The notes: generated from the sequence alone by a model not told the origin. DNA of 64,000 nucleotides from UBA5543 sp964464965 (GCA_964464965.1 CAYXHM010000005.1:1-64000); one strand, 5' to 3'. Shown: positions 42,234 to 51,605, counted from the stretch's first letter. A program made the numbers and translations.

Positions 42234-44483
42234 CTATACCGGGAAGTATAAATGAAACTCTGCACCTTGGCCATCTACTCCTGTAGCAGTTATAAAGCCC
42301 CGGTGTGTTTCCATTATTTTTTTACACAGCGCCAGCCCTACGCCCGAGCCTTCAAATTCTGTACGGTTGTTCAACCGGCTGAATATTTTGAAAATTGACG
42401 AAGCGTATTTTTCGTCAAAGCCTATCCCTGTATCTTTCACCACTATATGGTAGTAACCAATACTGTTCTTTTCAATATTGGGCAGGGTGGTAATCGTTAT
42501 CTGCTGCTGCCTTTTTTTATCTGTAAATTTCAGGGAGTTGCCAATGAGGTTAGTAAACAATTGTTTCAGCAGGAACGGTACGCCTTTTATCAAGGGCAAC
42601 CCCGATGTTTTTACCTGTGCGCCTATATCATTTGTCTTTTCCTCCATATCGGCCATTACGTCCGCTACAATATCTTTCAGCGCTACGTGGCTAAGCTCTT
42701 CCTGGTTGTAGCGTATCTTGGTATAGTTCAGTATGTCGCGCAGCAGTGTTTGCATGCGGCGTGCCGATTTGTCCATACGATGCACCATATCCAGTATTTT
42801 AGGTGGCAGGGCTTCATCTTCTTTAGCAGATAGTATGCGCGATGCCATAAGCTGTATCTTGCGTAGCGGCTCCTGCAGGTCGTGCGTACTTATCCAGTTG
42901 ATGTTCTCCAGTTCTTCATTATAGCTTTTCAGCCTTTCAGACAGCTCACGGTAGCGCTGCTCGTTGGCGCTGATAATGAGCAGCGCCATATGTTTTTGCA
43001 ATGCTACGGCATAGTTGCCCGCGGCACTTATCTCAGGCTGCAGCCACGGTTTCGATTTGCCTTTCACTATCTGCTGCCATTTCTCAAAAGACTTGCGCGG
43101 GTGCAACCCGTTTTCGTCTTTTATGATAGCCTTGTTAGGATCCCCGCCCCAGTGCACTTCCGTAATATTTTCCGGCCTGAACCAGATGATGCAATCCATA
43201 TTCATCTGGCTGAGAGGATGATAGATAATACCCGCAGCCACGTTGCTGTGCTGCTGCATATAAGGCAGTAACCCCGCCAGGTAGCTGGTATGCATCCCCG
43301 TGTTGGCATAGCCTGCGGCCATGTCTTTTATTAGTTGCTTTATCACACCGGGTGGCGGGGTTGCACCGCCTGTAAATAATTCATTCCTGAAAAAGATACA
43401 GATACCCCCTGCATGGCATATATCCAGCACATGTCTGCTGGCGGTGATTGCCGCAAATGTTTCCGTGTTTTTTGTAATGGCCAGTGTCCTGTCAACAGCT
43501 GCCGAGGTTTTTATAGAAACCTCGTATTCTTCAGCGGCTTCGCGCATGTCTATCTGGGATACTATAAAATGCGCCTGCAACTGTGCTGATATGCGCACAT
43601 TGGGCGGTATATTCTTTGCTGAGTAGTGGTGGCAGGCTATAAGCCCCCACAGGCGCTGCTGGTGCACCAGTGATATGGTAAGCGATGCGCCTACCCCCAT
43701 ATTTTGCAGGTACTGCACATGTATGGGCGATGTGCTGCGCAGCACAGCCATGCCCAGGTCCAGGTTCTTTGGGCTGCCATCATCTATAGTATATATTGGT
43801 ACCGGTGTATAGTTGATATCGGCAATAAGGCGCACCAGGTTTTTCATATATAGCGCGCGCGCCTGCACGGGTATATCCGTATGCGGGTAAAACAAGCCCA
43901 GGAATGGCTCCAAGTCTTCGCGCAGGCTTTCTGCAAATACTTCGCCATTATACTGCTCGTCAAACCGGTAAATCATTACACGGTCATAACCTGTCAGTTG
44001 CCTGGTCCTGTTTGCTACCAGCTGGCATAGTTGCTGCAGCGATATAGACTGCTCCATATAAGACAGGAACTGCCTTGTCTGGTCATATACGTCAGGATAG
44101 TCCTGCTCGTTTGCAAGCACATGCTCCAGCTCCAGTATATATGCCCCGTTAGCATCTTCTGCTTTGTGTATATGGCAAAAAAGTTTGTAACCGTTAATCT
44201 GCAACGCCAGTGGGGATGTGGCAGGCAATGCCGCAATATGTTGCATAATACTGCTTTCTACATCTGTCCCCAGGCAGCTTGCTATAGTTTTGCCCAGCAT
44301 CTGGTCATAGGCCACACCAGTGTACTGCCCTGTATTGCCACTGCAAAAATTTATGATATGATTATCTGCGCTGATGGCCAGCAGGCAGCCGTGGGGCTGT
44401 ATGCTGCCGGGTATATGTATGGGTTCCTGCTCGCAGTTATCCAGGTTTACTATGTCTCTGTTTACAATGTCCCTGATGTTCAT
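42234..44483 (-). CDS. bphP: Bacteriophytochrome histidine kinase
   Basis: A 749-residue red/far-red photoreceptor kinase. The biliverdin-binding Cys is at residue 17 (LDNCEQEPIHIPGSIQPHG). PAS, GAF and PHY domains follow. The GAF domain has 'LGLFYPHTDIPVQARALYMK' (PxSDIP-like with Thr for Ser) and the chromophore-lining His pair in 'LWGLIACHHYSAKNIP'. The kinase part has the H-box 'STHDLQEPLRKIQLMASRIL' (His near residue 535) and an ATPase with 'NLIGNSLKFTD', 'DTGIGFD' and 'GSGVGLALCKKIM'. The response regulator gene lies 79 nt upstream on the same strand. Confidence 0.92.
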   Translation of the reverse strand: MNIRDIVNRDIVNLDNCEQEPIHIPGSIQPHGCLLAISADNHIINFCSGNTGQYTGVAYDQMLGKTIASCLGTDVESSIMQHIAALPATSPLALQINGYKLFCHIHKAEDANGAYILELEHVLANEQDYPDVYDQTRQFLSYMEQSISLQQLCQLVANRTRQLTGYDRVMIYRFDEQYNGEVFAESLREDLEPFLGLFYPHTDIPVQARALYMKNLVRLIADINYTPVPIYTIDDGSPKNLDLGMAVLRSTSPIHVQYLQNMGVGASLTISLVHQQRLWGLIACHHYSAKNIPPNVRISAQLQAHFIVSQIDMREAAEEYEVSIKTSAAVDRTLAITKNTETFAAITASRHVLDICHAGGICIFFRNELFTGGATPPPGVIKQLIKDMAAGYANTGMHTSYLAGLLPYMQQHSNVAAGIIYHPLSQMNMDCIIWFRPENITEVHWGGDPNKAIIKDENGLHPRKSFEKWQQIVKGKSKPWLQPEISAAGNYAVALQKHMALLIISANEQRYRELSERLKSYNEELENINWISTHDLQEPLRKIQLMASRILSAKEDEALPPKILDMVHRMDKSARRMQTLLRDILNYTKIRYNQEELSHVALKDIVADVMADMEEKTNDIGAQVKTSGLPLIKGVPFLLKQLFTNLIGNSLKFTDKKRQQQITITTLPNIEKNSIGYYHIVVKDTGIGFDEKYASSIFKIFSRLNNRTEFEGSGVGLALCKKIMETHRGFITATGVDGQGAEFHLYFPV

Positions 44484-44562
44484 ATTTTCGGGGGCTGACT
44501 ATATTGCATAGCAATGTAAAACATAAACAGCTATAGTTTGTTTTATACAGCTACATCATTTT

Positions 44563-45003
44563 TTATGTATGGTAAACAAAACCGGACTCTGCCGGTTCGT
44601 AACTGCTCCAGTCTATTTTCAGCGCGTGCAGTACAGAGGCCTTCAGCTTATCATAATTATTAGCTTTAGGTAAATATAAATTTGCGCCTAATTGTTTGCT
44701 GGTAAAGATAGATTGCTCATCTACAGAGGTGGAAAGAATAACAACGGGAAGTTCTTTAAAATCTCTTTTCAGTCTTAACTCCTGCAATACTTCAAAACCG
44801 TTTTTTCCGGGCATGTTCAAATCAAGAAAGACTACATGTGGTACCGGGGGAGGATTTTCAAGAGCATGTATCAGTTTGTCTCCATGGTCATGTGTATATA
44901 ATTCCGCATTTTTGATGTCTTCAATCACATCCCTGAAGGTGTCTAAGTCGTCATGGTCGTCGTCTGCGTAAAACACCACTAACCTGTTGCTCACATTTAT
45001 CAT
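44563..45003 (-). CDS. Rcp1-like response regulator of the phytochrome
   Basis: A 146-residue single-domain receiver. The acidic pocket is 'FYADDDHDD', the phospho-acceptor Asp is at about residue 61 in 'VVFLDLNMPGKNGFEVLQEL', followed by 'LPVVILSTSVDEQ' and the Lys in 'LYLPKANNYDKL'. There is no output domain, as in cyanobacterial Rcp1, which takes phosphate from phytochrome Cph1. It is the first gene of the two-gene unit. No clear terminator lies in the 79-nt gap. Confidence 0.88.
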   Translation of the reverse strand: MINVSNRLVVFYADDDHDDLDTFRDVIEDIKNAELYTHDHGDKLIHALENPPPVPHVVFLDLNMPGKNGFEVLQELRLKRDFKELPVVILSTSVDEQSIFTSKQLGANLYLPKANNYDKLKASVLHALKIDWSSYEPAESGFVYHT

Positions 45004-45008
45004 AATAT

Positions 45009-45016
45009 CAAAGATA
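45009..45016 (-). promoter_or_regulatory. -7 element for the phytochrome operon
   Basis: On the minus strand the sequence is TATCTTTG, a perfect -7 element ending 5 nt before the ATG at 45003. The transcript would be nearly leaderless. A -33 TTTG is not obvious, so confidence is moderate. Confidence 0.4.
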
Positions 45017-45545
45017 CGATAATATTTAATTAATTAATCCTGTACGCTTAAACATTGAATTCCGCTGAATGCATTTAGCATTTTTGTTTAACATATGGTG
45101 GCGCAGCTTGTGGAAAAATACAACAGTTCTTGCTATAATCAAATCATTGAATAATAATTAATTCTGAATTTTTAAAACCTGTGCTTGGCTTTGCTTCCAA
45201 GTATAAAAAAATTAAGATCAGCACATACTGTCATCATTTCAGCATCTTGCGGGCACGGTTTTTTATTGTTGTTTTATAGCGGCGTTTCAAAACAAAAAAA
45301 ATAACAGGATAAGCCTATGCGGGAAAAACAAAAGTTGACCTGTATTTGCAAAAAACATCCTGATTCTATATAAATAAAGCTCCCTAACGGGGGCTTTTGT
45401 TTTGTGATGTGTCTGGCATAGAAACGCAATGCCGCTGAAAGTATAGTAGAACTAAACATCATAGAGGACCCTTCTTACAGGCAGCTACAGATAAGGTGTA
45501 GAATACGCTAAAGCATTGTACAGTTGCACAGGGGCGGCTTTGTTG
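45017..45545. other. 529-bp gap with no coding gene; one hairpin terminator inside
   Basis: No convincing frame is present. AAAGCTCCC (45376-45384) pairs with GGGGGCTTT (45389-45397; one T-G pair), with T-rich runs on both sides (TTTTGTTTT on plus, TTTATTTATA on minus). On the minus strand it could end the chromate-transporter transcript about 140 nt after its stop. On the plus strand it could end an unannotated small RNA. The rest is A+T-rich without repeats I can see. Confidence 0.4.
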
Positions 45546-46637
45546 TTATATTAAATACAGCAGGTAGCCCGCAACTGCGCCACCCAGTACTATAAATGCG
45601 GTGTTCATATTCTTGAAGAATACAGCGCATACCAGCCCGGCTATGACTATCAGCACTGTGCGCCAGTCGTTGATGCTTTCCCTGCCCATAGCTACACATA
45701 CCGCCAGTATGATGGCGACAGAAGCTACATTCACAGCATCCAGGAAGGCAGCCATCAACGCCGACCTGCGTAGCAGGGGTATAAGCGGTTGCAGCAATGC
45801 TACAAACAGGAACGATGGCAGGAAGATGCCGATGGTTGCCACGGCGGCACCTGCAATGCCATTTATCTGCCAGCCTATAAATGTTGCTGCGGAGAATACC
45901 GGCCCTGGCGTAAACTGGCCCACGGCTATGGCATCTATCAGTTCCTTTCTACTCAGTATGCCGGTGTTCACCAGTTCTGCTTCCAGGAAGGCGAACAACA
46001 CATAACCACTGCCATACAGTATAGCACCTATCTTCAGGAATATCCAGAACAGCTTGGTGTTGGTTATATGCAGCGCTATAGGCGCAATGCTGTTCAGCCT
46101 GCCGTGCCCCCTGCCTGTGTTCTGGTATAGCATTCCAACTGCGCCCGCACCAAACAGCACCAGTATCTCGTTAACACCGGCCAGCGTGGCCAGCACACAG
46201 GCTATGCCCAGCACCCACAGCATAGTGGTCTTTAGTGCCTTGCGGCCCAGTGTAAACATGGCAGCCACTATTACGGCTATGATGGCGGGTTTTATACCAT
46301 ACAGGAATGGCGCCACTTCCGGCAGGTGGCCATAGGTTTTGTACGCCCATGCAAATACCGATGTGATGATGACCGCAGGTAATATAAAACACGCACCTGC
46401 CACCACCAGGCCCCACCTGCCCGCGCGCTGCTGCCCGCAGTGCATGGTCATCTCGGTAGAGTTGGGGCCGGGTATCAGGTTGGTAGCGCCTACCAGGTCC
46501 AGGAAGTATTCCTGTGTCATCCACTTTCTTTTTTCCACCACCTCTTTCTGCATCATGGCTATATGTACAGCAGGCCCGCCAAAGCCTGTGATGCCCAGCT
46601 TCAGAAACAACAGCGCAACTTCTTTCAGTGGTTTCAT
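45546..46637 (-). CDS. chrA: Chromate transporter (ChrA/CHR family)
   Basis: A 363-residue membrane protein with two homologous CHR halves. Signatures are 'LKLGITGFGGPAVHIAMMQK' in the first half and 'VGQFTPGPVFSAATFIGWQI' in the second. The start at 46637 is chosen over a longer frame. About ten helices are expected. It exports chromate or, in some cases, sulfate-like anions. Single gene flanked by hairpins. Confidence 0.9.
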   Translation of the reverse strand: MKPLKEVALLFLKLGITGFGGPAVHIAMMQKEVVEKRKWMTQEYFLDLVGATNLIPGPNSTEMTMHCGQQRAGRWGLVVAGACFILPAVIITSVFAWAYKTYGHLPEVAPFLYGIKPAIIAVIVAAMFTLGRKALKTTMLWVLGIACVLATLAGVNEILVLFGAGAVGMLYQNTGRGHGRLNSIAPIALHITNTKLFWIFLKIGAILYGSGYVLFAFLEAELVNTGILSRKELIDAIAVGQFTPGPVFSAATFIGWQINGIAGAAVATIGIFLPSFLFVALLQPLIPLLRRSALMAAFLDAVNVASVAIILAVCVAMGRESINDWRTVLIVIAGLVCAVFFKNMNTAFIVLGGAVAGYLLYLI

Positions 46638-46688
46638 GTATCGGGCGTAAAGATATTGGAAATAAAAAAATGGGGTATCGCTCTGAAA

Positions 46689-46728
46689 GCAAAAAAATAA
46701 AACCCGCAACCATAACGGTTGCGGGTTT
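46689..46728 (-). terminator. Terminator after the broken DUF1579-like gene
   Basis: AAACCCGCAACC (46700-46711) and GGTTGCGGGTTT (46717-46728) form a 12-bp stem with a 5-nt loop. The minus strand continues with TATTTTTTTGC. Confidence 0.75.
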
Positions 46729-46761
46729 ATCTATCGCGTATGGTATGCCTTGCAGGCAACC

Positions 46762-47238
46762 CTATTCCATTTTTCTCAAAGTAACATCCATCCACAGTTG
46801 CCAGTTCAGCCCGTCGTCAGACTTTTCATGCCGTGCATGTATGGCTTTCCCGTTATCACTTACTACGGCTATGCACCGGTGTTCTTTCACCCCTATAACG
46901 TTTGTGCCACGCTATGTCCAGGTATTGCCTTCCAGTGTTATGTGTTCCTTACCATAGCCACCGGTATTATCAAAAAAACTGGTCGGGTAAGTTTTGCTTT
47001 CCGCGTCATAGCCTATTATCTCCATGCTCTGGATGGCATCTTCCCCTACCTTACCATCAGCATGATGCACTAAAAAGAAGCCACCGGGGTACCATTCATA
47101 AATATCTGTTGCATCCACCTTTGCAGCAGGTTCTCCCGGTGCAGGTGCAACCTCTCCCGTTGTATGCCATTTACCGAGGAATACATTCAGTTCTTTATGT
47201 TCAGCGCCGGGCTGTGGCGTATTTCCTTCCGTGCCCAT
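46762..47238 (-). pseudogene. DUF1579-like gene interrupted by one in-frame TAG
   Basis: The frame runs from the ATG at 47238 to a stop at 46762-46764 (158 codons) but contains a TAG at 46912-46914 (codon 109). Upstream text is 'HKELNVFLGKWHTTGEVAPA' and 'MEIIGYDAESKTYPTSFFDN'. The same frame after the stop reads 'RGTNVIGVKEHRCIAVVSDN' and 'KSDDGLNWQLWMDVTLRKME', which is the expected C-terminus of this lipocalin-like family. A TGG to TAG change (one base) explains it. This is a recent inactivation or a sequencing error. Confidence 0.75.
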
Positions 47239-47262
47239 TGTTGTATGTTTTATACGCCTGGC

Positions 47263-47604
47263 TTATTTGCCTGCTGCCAGGCTCATAGTTACCAGGTACC
47301 TTGTAATAGATTTCTGTTCTGTGTCAGAGATTGCCTTTTTCGGATTGTTTTCCGCTTTGCCAGCCATGCGTTTTACTGTGCCGGGCCACTTTTCATGGGT
47401 TTTCTTAGCAGGGTTTTTCAGGCCGTGGCAGTTGGAGCATTTCTCTTCAAATATCTTTTTATCATCCATCATCATGGCCAGCGTATAGCCGGGGTATTCG
47501 TTAGCGCCTATCCGCGCATCCGCTTCTGTAGGCGTTTTTGCCAGTTTTTTAGCCGTGCACGATGCAAGGATAACTACGGCGAGGAGTATTACAATCTTAT
47601 TCAT
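47263..47604 (-). CDS. c-type cytochrome lipoprotein
   Basis: A 113-residue lipoprotein (MNKIVILLAVVILASCTAKK, Cys-16). It has one heme c site, CSNCH (KCSNCHGLKNP), and a Met near the C-terminus (YLVTMSLAAGK) that may be the distal ligand. It is a small monoheme electron carrier anchored to a membrane. A -7 element TACATTTG (CAAATGTA on plus, 47642-47649) lies 38 nt upstream on its strand. Confidence 0.82.
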   Translation of the reverse strand: MNKIVILLAVVILASCTAKKLAKTPTEADARIGANEYPGYTLAMMMDDKKIFEEKCSNCHGLKNPAKKTHEKWPGTVKRMAGKAENNPKKAISDTEQKSITRYLVTMSLAAGK

Positions 47605-47830
47605 TTGGAGGTGGTTTTTATAAACGTTTACACTATCATGACAAATGTAACAACATTATTTAAAATTGGTTCATTATGCTTTTGGTTATATCTTAAAAAT
47701 GTCAAATTCATTTGCTGAACTTATACTCACCATTCCTTTGCCATATACGCATGTTGTCAATCACGCATTTTGTAATAAAGACTTCTGCCGAATATTGTTT
47801 GCAATTAACGTTCACAATAAAAAATTGGTT

Positions 47831-49465
47831 ATGAGGGGGTTCATATTTTTCTTGCTGGTATTAACTGGCCATGCTATAGGGGCTGGTGCCCAGTATAGCT
47901 TTACATGTCTTGACATAAATCCTGCCGGTGGCAGCAGGCCCACTGGCATGGTAGTGCACAATGGTAAGATATATTTTTCTGCAGCTAACGGCACAAATGG
48001 TTTAGAGCTGCATAGTACAGACGGTACCCAGGCAGGCACGCAGCTGATAAAAGATATCCGGCCTGGTGCAGACAGTAGTTACCCCGCTAATATTATCAGC
48101 TACAATGGTAAGTTAATATTTACAGCAACGACACCGGCTACCGGCAGGGAAATGTGGACATCTGACGGTACTGACGCAGGCACGCAGATGGTAAAAGAAC
48201 TGGCTCCGGGTACAGATAACGGCCCTGTTGGCGGGTTTAAAGAGTTTAGTGGTAAGTTATTTTTCTGGGTAAGTGAAGGTTTTCCATATGAGGTGTATTA
48301 TACCGACGGCACAGCAGCCGGCACTGCCAAGCTGAAGGATCTGAATACAGCCACCAATATCACTCATACAACTACCACATTCACGGAGAACAATGGTAAA
48401 CTTTATTTCCATTGTTATTCACCCGCGATAGGCATAGAACTGCATGTAACAGACGGTACGGCAGCAGGCACCCAATTGCTGAAAGACGTACGACCCGGTG
48501 CTGACGGGGGAACAGGCACAATTTTAGGGGTGTATAACGGCAAAGTATATTTTTCGGGCAACGATGGTGTGCACGGCTTTGAACTGTGGGAAACAGACGG
48601 CACAACAGCAGGCACGCAAATGCTGGTGGATATAAACCCCGGCGCCGATGGCTCTGGGGCCTATAATATGATTGTCTATAAAGGGAAAATGTATTTTTCA
48701 GCAAGCGATGGCGTGCGTGGCTACGAGCTATGGGTGAGTGACGGCACCGCGGCCGGTACGCAATTAGTTAAAGATATTAACCTGGGCAACCAGTCTTCAA
48801 GTCCTTTAAACAATATGGCTGTTATATACAAAGACGAACTGTATTTCAGCGCATTTACAGCAGCCGGCGGTGCGGAGGTATGGGCTACTGATGGCACTAC
48901 CGGCGGTACAAGACAGGCAATAGAACTAGGACCGGGGGCAGACGGCAGCTCACCGGGCAGCCCCGTTATTTACAACAATAAACTCTTTTTTTCAGCCTAT
49001 ACAAGCATCAGCACCGGTTTCCAGCTATTTGTGTCAGACGGTACGCAGGCCGGCACTACTTTGCTGCAACCGGATATAGCGCCCAACAGCAACCCTCTTT
49101 CCGGTACACAGTTTCTGGTACACAACAACGCGCTTTATTTTACTGCGAATTTTGACAACAAGGGCAGGGAACTGTGGGTAATAAGGGACAGCACTTTGTC
49201 AGCATCCACACTTGAGGGTAGTAACAGCTTTACCGTTTATCCCAACCCTGGTGATGGTAATATCACCATCAGGCTGCAAAAGCCCACAGCATCTGCAGGT
49301 AACCTGCAGGTGTATGATATAGCCGGCAGGGTTGTATATACAGCAGCTATAAAAACCGGCACAGAAAGCATCAGCCTGCAACTCGCACACCTGCCCAAAG
49401 GCAGCTACTACCTGAAGCTACAGGCACATGAAGGCACACTGGCAGAGAAAATAGTAATAGAATAA
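47831..49465 (+). CDS. T9SS-exported ELWxxDGT-repeat protein
   Basis: A 544-residue protein from the ATG at 47831, the start of the signal peptide (MRGFIFFLLVLTGHAIGAGA). Roughly nine repeats of ~45-50 residues each end in 'ELxxxDGTxxGTQLxKDI'-type text (GLELHSTDGTQAGTQLIKDI; GYELWVSDGTAAGTQLVKDI), forming a propeller-like fold. The C-terminal ~75 residues are a type A sorting domain (FTVYPNPGDGNITIRL ... LPKGSYYLKLQAHEG). It is a likely cell-surface or secreted protein related to the partial gene at 1-534. Confidence 0.85.
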   Translation: MRGFIFFLLVLTGHAIGAGAQYSFTCLDINPAGGSRPTGMVVHNGKIYFSAANGTNGLELHSTDGTQAGTQLIKDIRPGADSSYPANIISYNGKLIFTATTPATGREMWTSDGTDAGTQMVKELAPGTDNGPVGGFKEFSGKLFFWVSEGFPYEVYYTDGTAAGTAKLKDLNTATNITHTTTTFTENNGKLYFHCYSPAIGIELHVTDGTAAGTQLLKDVRPGADGGTGTILGVYNGKVYFSGNDGVHGFELWETDGTTAGTQMLVDINPGADGSGAYNMIVYKGKMYFSASDGVRGYELWVSDGTAAGTQLVKDINLGNQSSSPLNNMAVIYKDELYFSAFTAAGGAEVWATDGTTGGTRQAIELGPGADGSSPGSPVIYNNKLFFSAYTSISTGFQLFVSDGTQAGTTLLQPDIAPNSNPLSGTQFLVHNNALYFTANFDNKGRELWVIRDSTLSASTLEGSNSFTVYPNPGDGNITIRLQKPTASAGNLQVYDIAGRVVYTAAIKTGTESISLQLAHLPKGSYYLKLQAHEGTLAEKIVIE

Positions 49466-49509
49466 ATGCTGCATGCAGAAGCAAAGTCCTTGAGAGGGTG
49501 GGGTAAGGT

Positions 49510-49923
49510 TTACTTCAGTTTACCATAGCTGTTGTTATATACCTTGCCCTCTTTGGGATGCGTAAATTTGATGGCCGACCAGGTGTCATCTATACTTATA
49601 GATTTACTCTCTACCAGCCCGTAGTCGTAGCCGATTTTTATGATGCGCGTCAGCGACAGGTCGGTATTTTCCTTACCTGCCTTTGGCCACGATAGCCACA
49701 GCATACCGCCCTCGTCCAGGTGGCTTTTTGCTACAGGAAATCTTTCGTGGAACTGCTTTTCCGTAACTACAAACAGGTGTATATAGTTGAACATCCCGGC
49801 CATGCGCTTACACATATCCACCACAGGCAGTTGCAGTGTATTAAGCATACCCTCCGGCGCATGCAGCACTATGCTGCGCAGGCCCGTTTTTATACCCATC
49901 TTTTCTGCCGGTGTCTTAGACAT
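49510..49923 (-). CDS. DUF3052-family protein
   Basis: A 137-residue soluble protein. 'AEKMGIKTGLRSIVLHAPEG', 'FVVTEKQFHERFPVAKSHLD', 'GGMLWLSWPKAGKENTDLSL' and 'GLVESKSISIDDTWSAIKFT' match the DUF3052 pattern I remember. No catalytic site is known. It is a single gene between two T9SS cargo genes. Confidence 0.78.
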   Translation of the reverse strand: MSKTPAEKMGIKTGLRSIVLHAPEGMLNTLQLPVVDMCKRMAGMFNYIHLFVVTEKQFHERFPVAKSHLDEGGMLWLSWPKAGKENTDLSLTRIIKIGYDYGLVESKSISIDDTWSAIKFTHPKEGKVYNNSYGKLK

Positions 49924-50028
49924 AGGTTAGTAACAATGCAGGGTGGGGGATTGTTGGGGTAAACCTCCGTACTACCACGTACTGATAATTACCGTAGATG
50001 GGGTATCCGGCCGGGTTGCGGCTTCAGG

Positions 50029-50036
50029 TAATTTTG
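50029..50036 (+). promoter_or_regulatory. Possible -7 element
   Basis: TAATTTTG fits TAnnTTTG and lies 18 nt before the ATG at 50055. A clear -33 box is not visible. Confidence 0.35.
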
Positions 50037-50054
50037 TGGTATAAAATTTTTACT

Positions 50055-51467
50055 ATGAAAAGACTTTTTACATTGATGCTCGCATCGGTTATTACAATGG
50101 GCATGGCGCAGGCGCAGCAGGCCTCAAGGCTGGTGCGTGTGGCCAATATGCGCGATAACGGCCAGGGCATGTTGCCGGTAGATTCAAGCCACGTAATATA
50201 CAAAGACAACAGCAGGGGTATAAATGGTACAGAATACCAGTACATACAGTACCTGGAGGGCAAGACGAGCTGCGACACCATAGTCGGGTTTGCATACCTG
50301 TCGGGCAACTGGCAAACCGGTATGCACTACCAGATGACCTACGATGCCAACGGCAGGCTGGCTATGCACCACTGGCTTACACCATCAGGCACGGGCGGTG
50401 CGTTGGTAAGCTACCAGAGGGTAAGCTTTACGCGAGATGGTGCGGGTAATATCACGAAAGAACTGCGCGAGCAATGGAATAAAAACAGCAACGCGTGGGA
50501 AAACTATTCACAGAAACTGAATGAGTACACTAATAACAACCTTACAAAACAAACAGTGCAGCAATGGTACAACAATGCATGGGCAAACGCACAGGTGGCT
50601 GAATACACCTGGAACGGCGGTTTGAGGACGGAGTATTATTTCACCAGCTGGAATCATATGACAGGCGCGCTTTACGGCAAAAATAAATCGGTGTTCAGCT
50701 ACAATGGCAGCGGCCATTTTATACAGGTGCTTGTGCAGGATTACGACAACAATTCATCAACCTACAAAGATAAAAGCAGGGAGGTACATACTGTAGATGC
50801 TTCCGGTAATATACTGCGTACGCTCAGCCAGACCTGGAACAACGGTACGTGGGAAGATAACAGCGACCTGCGTTTTACCTACGATAGCAAGGGGCAGAAT
50901 GTGCGTGATACGTTTGAACAATGGGATGCCACAAACAATGTGTGGAAACCAAGCCTTACTTACGAATATACCTATGACGATAGCGGTAACAACCTGGACT
51001 ATATACTACAGCTTTGGGATGCAGATAGTGTAAAGTATATTCCCAGCCAGAAAATAAGCCAGGACTGGAACAGCTATAACCAGCTGACACGCTACCATAC
51101 CTACAGGTGGAACAAAACTACCCAGGTATGGGAGCAAGTGGTGGGCGACTATAACAACAGGTATTACTACGAACTATACACCCCGGTACCCGGCTCTGTA
51201 CGTACGCAGCAAATGGCGGCAGATATAAAACTGTACCCCATACCGGCACGTGATGTAATAACCCTGAAAATCTCTTTAGAAATGCAGCAGGACTTTACAG
51301 TGCGCATTACAGACATGCAGGGTAGTGTTGTGGCTACGTGGAAGGAAAACGCAGCAAAGAATTACACTAAACAAATACCGCTGCACGGCCTGCCCAATGG
51401 CAACTACCTCGTCACCGTAAACGACGGAGCAAACAGCGTCACCAAACAATTTAGCGTGGTGCGGTAG
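50055..51467 (+). CDS. T9SS-exported repeat protein
   Basis: A 470-residue secreted protein from the ATG at 50055 (signal MKRLFTLMLASVITMGMAQA). The middle repeats Trp/Asn/Tyr-rich strands such as 'EYTWNGGLRTEYYFTSW', 'SQTWNNGTWEDNSDLRFTYD' and 'FEQWDATNNVWKP', resembling long beta-strand repeats in surface proteins. The last ~75 residues are a T9SS type A sorting domain (IKLYPIPARDVITLKISLEM ... NGANSVTKQF-like end). It is related to the protein at 62645-63907. Confidence 0.8.
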   Translation: MKRLFTLMLASVITMGMAQAQQASRLVRVANMRDNGQGMLPVDSSHVIYKDNSRGINGTEYQYIQYLEGKTSCDTIVGFAYLSGNWQTGMHYQMTYDANGRLAMHHWLTPSGTGGALVSYQRVSFTRDGAGNITKELREQWNKNSNAWENYSQKLNEYTNNNLTKQTVQQWYNNAWANAQVAEYTWNGGLRTEYYFTSWNHMTGALYGKNKSVFSYNGSGHFIQVLVQDYDNNSSTYKDKSREVHTVDASGNILRTLSQTWNNGTWEDNSDLRFTYDSKGQNVRDTFEQWDATNNVWKPSLTYEYTYDDSGNNLDYILQLWDADSVKYIPSQKISQDWNSYNQLTRYHTYRWNKTTQVWEQVVGDYNNRYYYELYTPVPGSVRTQQMAADIKLYPIPARDVITLKISLEMQQDFTVRITDMQGSVVATWKENAAKNYTKQIPLHGLPNGNYLVTVNDGANSVTKQFSVVR

Positions 51468-51492
51468 AAATACCCGATAACATTTTGGTTGA

Positions 51493-51526
51493 AACTAAGG
51501 GGGGCGCTATTGCGCCTCCTTAGTTT
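51493..51526 (+). terminator. Intrinsic terminator
   Basis: AACTAAGG and GGGCGC arms pair with GCGCC and CCTTAGTT around a TATT loop, followed by TTTT. It lies 26 nt after the stop at 51467. Confidence 0.8.
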
Positions 51527-51547
51527 TGAGCCTATCCTCGCACTCCC

Positions 51548-51605
51548 GTCATTGCGCGGCAGTATCTGCGAATGCAGATACGGACAAAGCAATCTCGTCA
51601 CGCGA
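51548..51605. repeat. REP-like palindromic intergenic element
   Basis: GTCATTGCGCGGCA, then GTATCTGC-gaat-GCAGATAC (a perfect 8-bp hairpin), then AAAGCAATCTCGTCACGCG. The ends (GTCATTGCG and CAATCTCGTC) are typical of REP-like elements dispersed in Bacteroidota. Only one copy is found in this window. Confidence 0.45.

Noticed and set aside
45274..45462. Minus-strand 62-codon frame in the phytochrome-chromate gap
   Set aside because: It has no start context and runs through the hairpin terminator; composition is not coding-like.
46912..46914. Reading the internal TAG as stop-codon recoding
   Set aside because: No sign of TAG recoding elsewhere in the window, and TAG is used as a normal stop in other genes; a point change from TGG is simpler.
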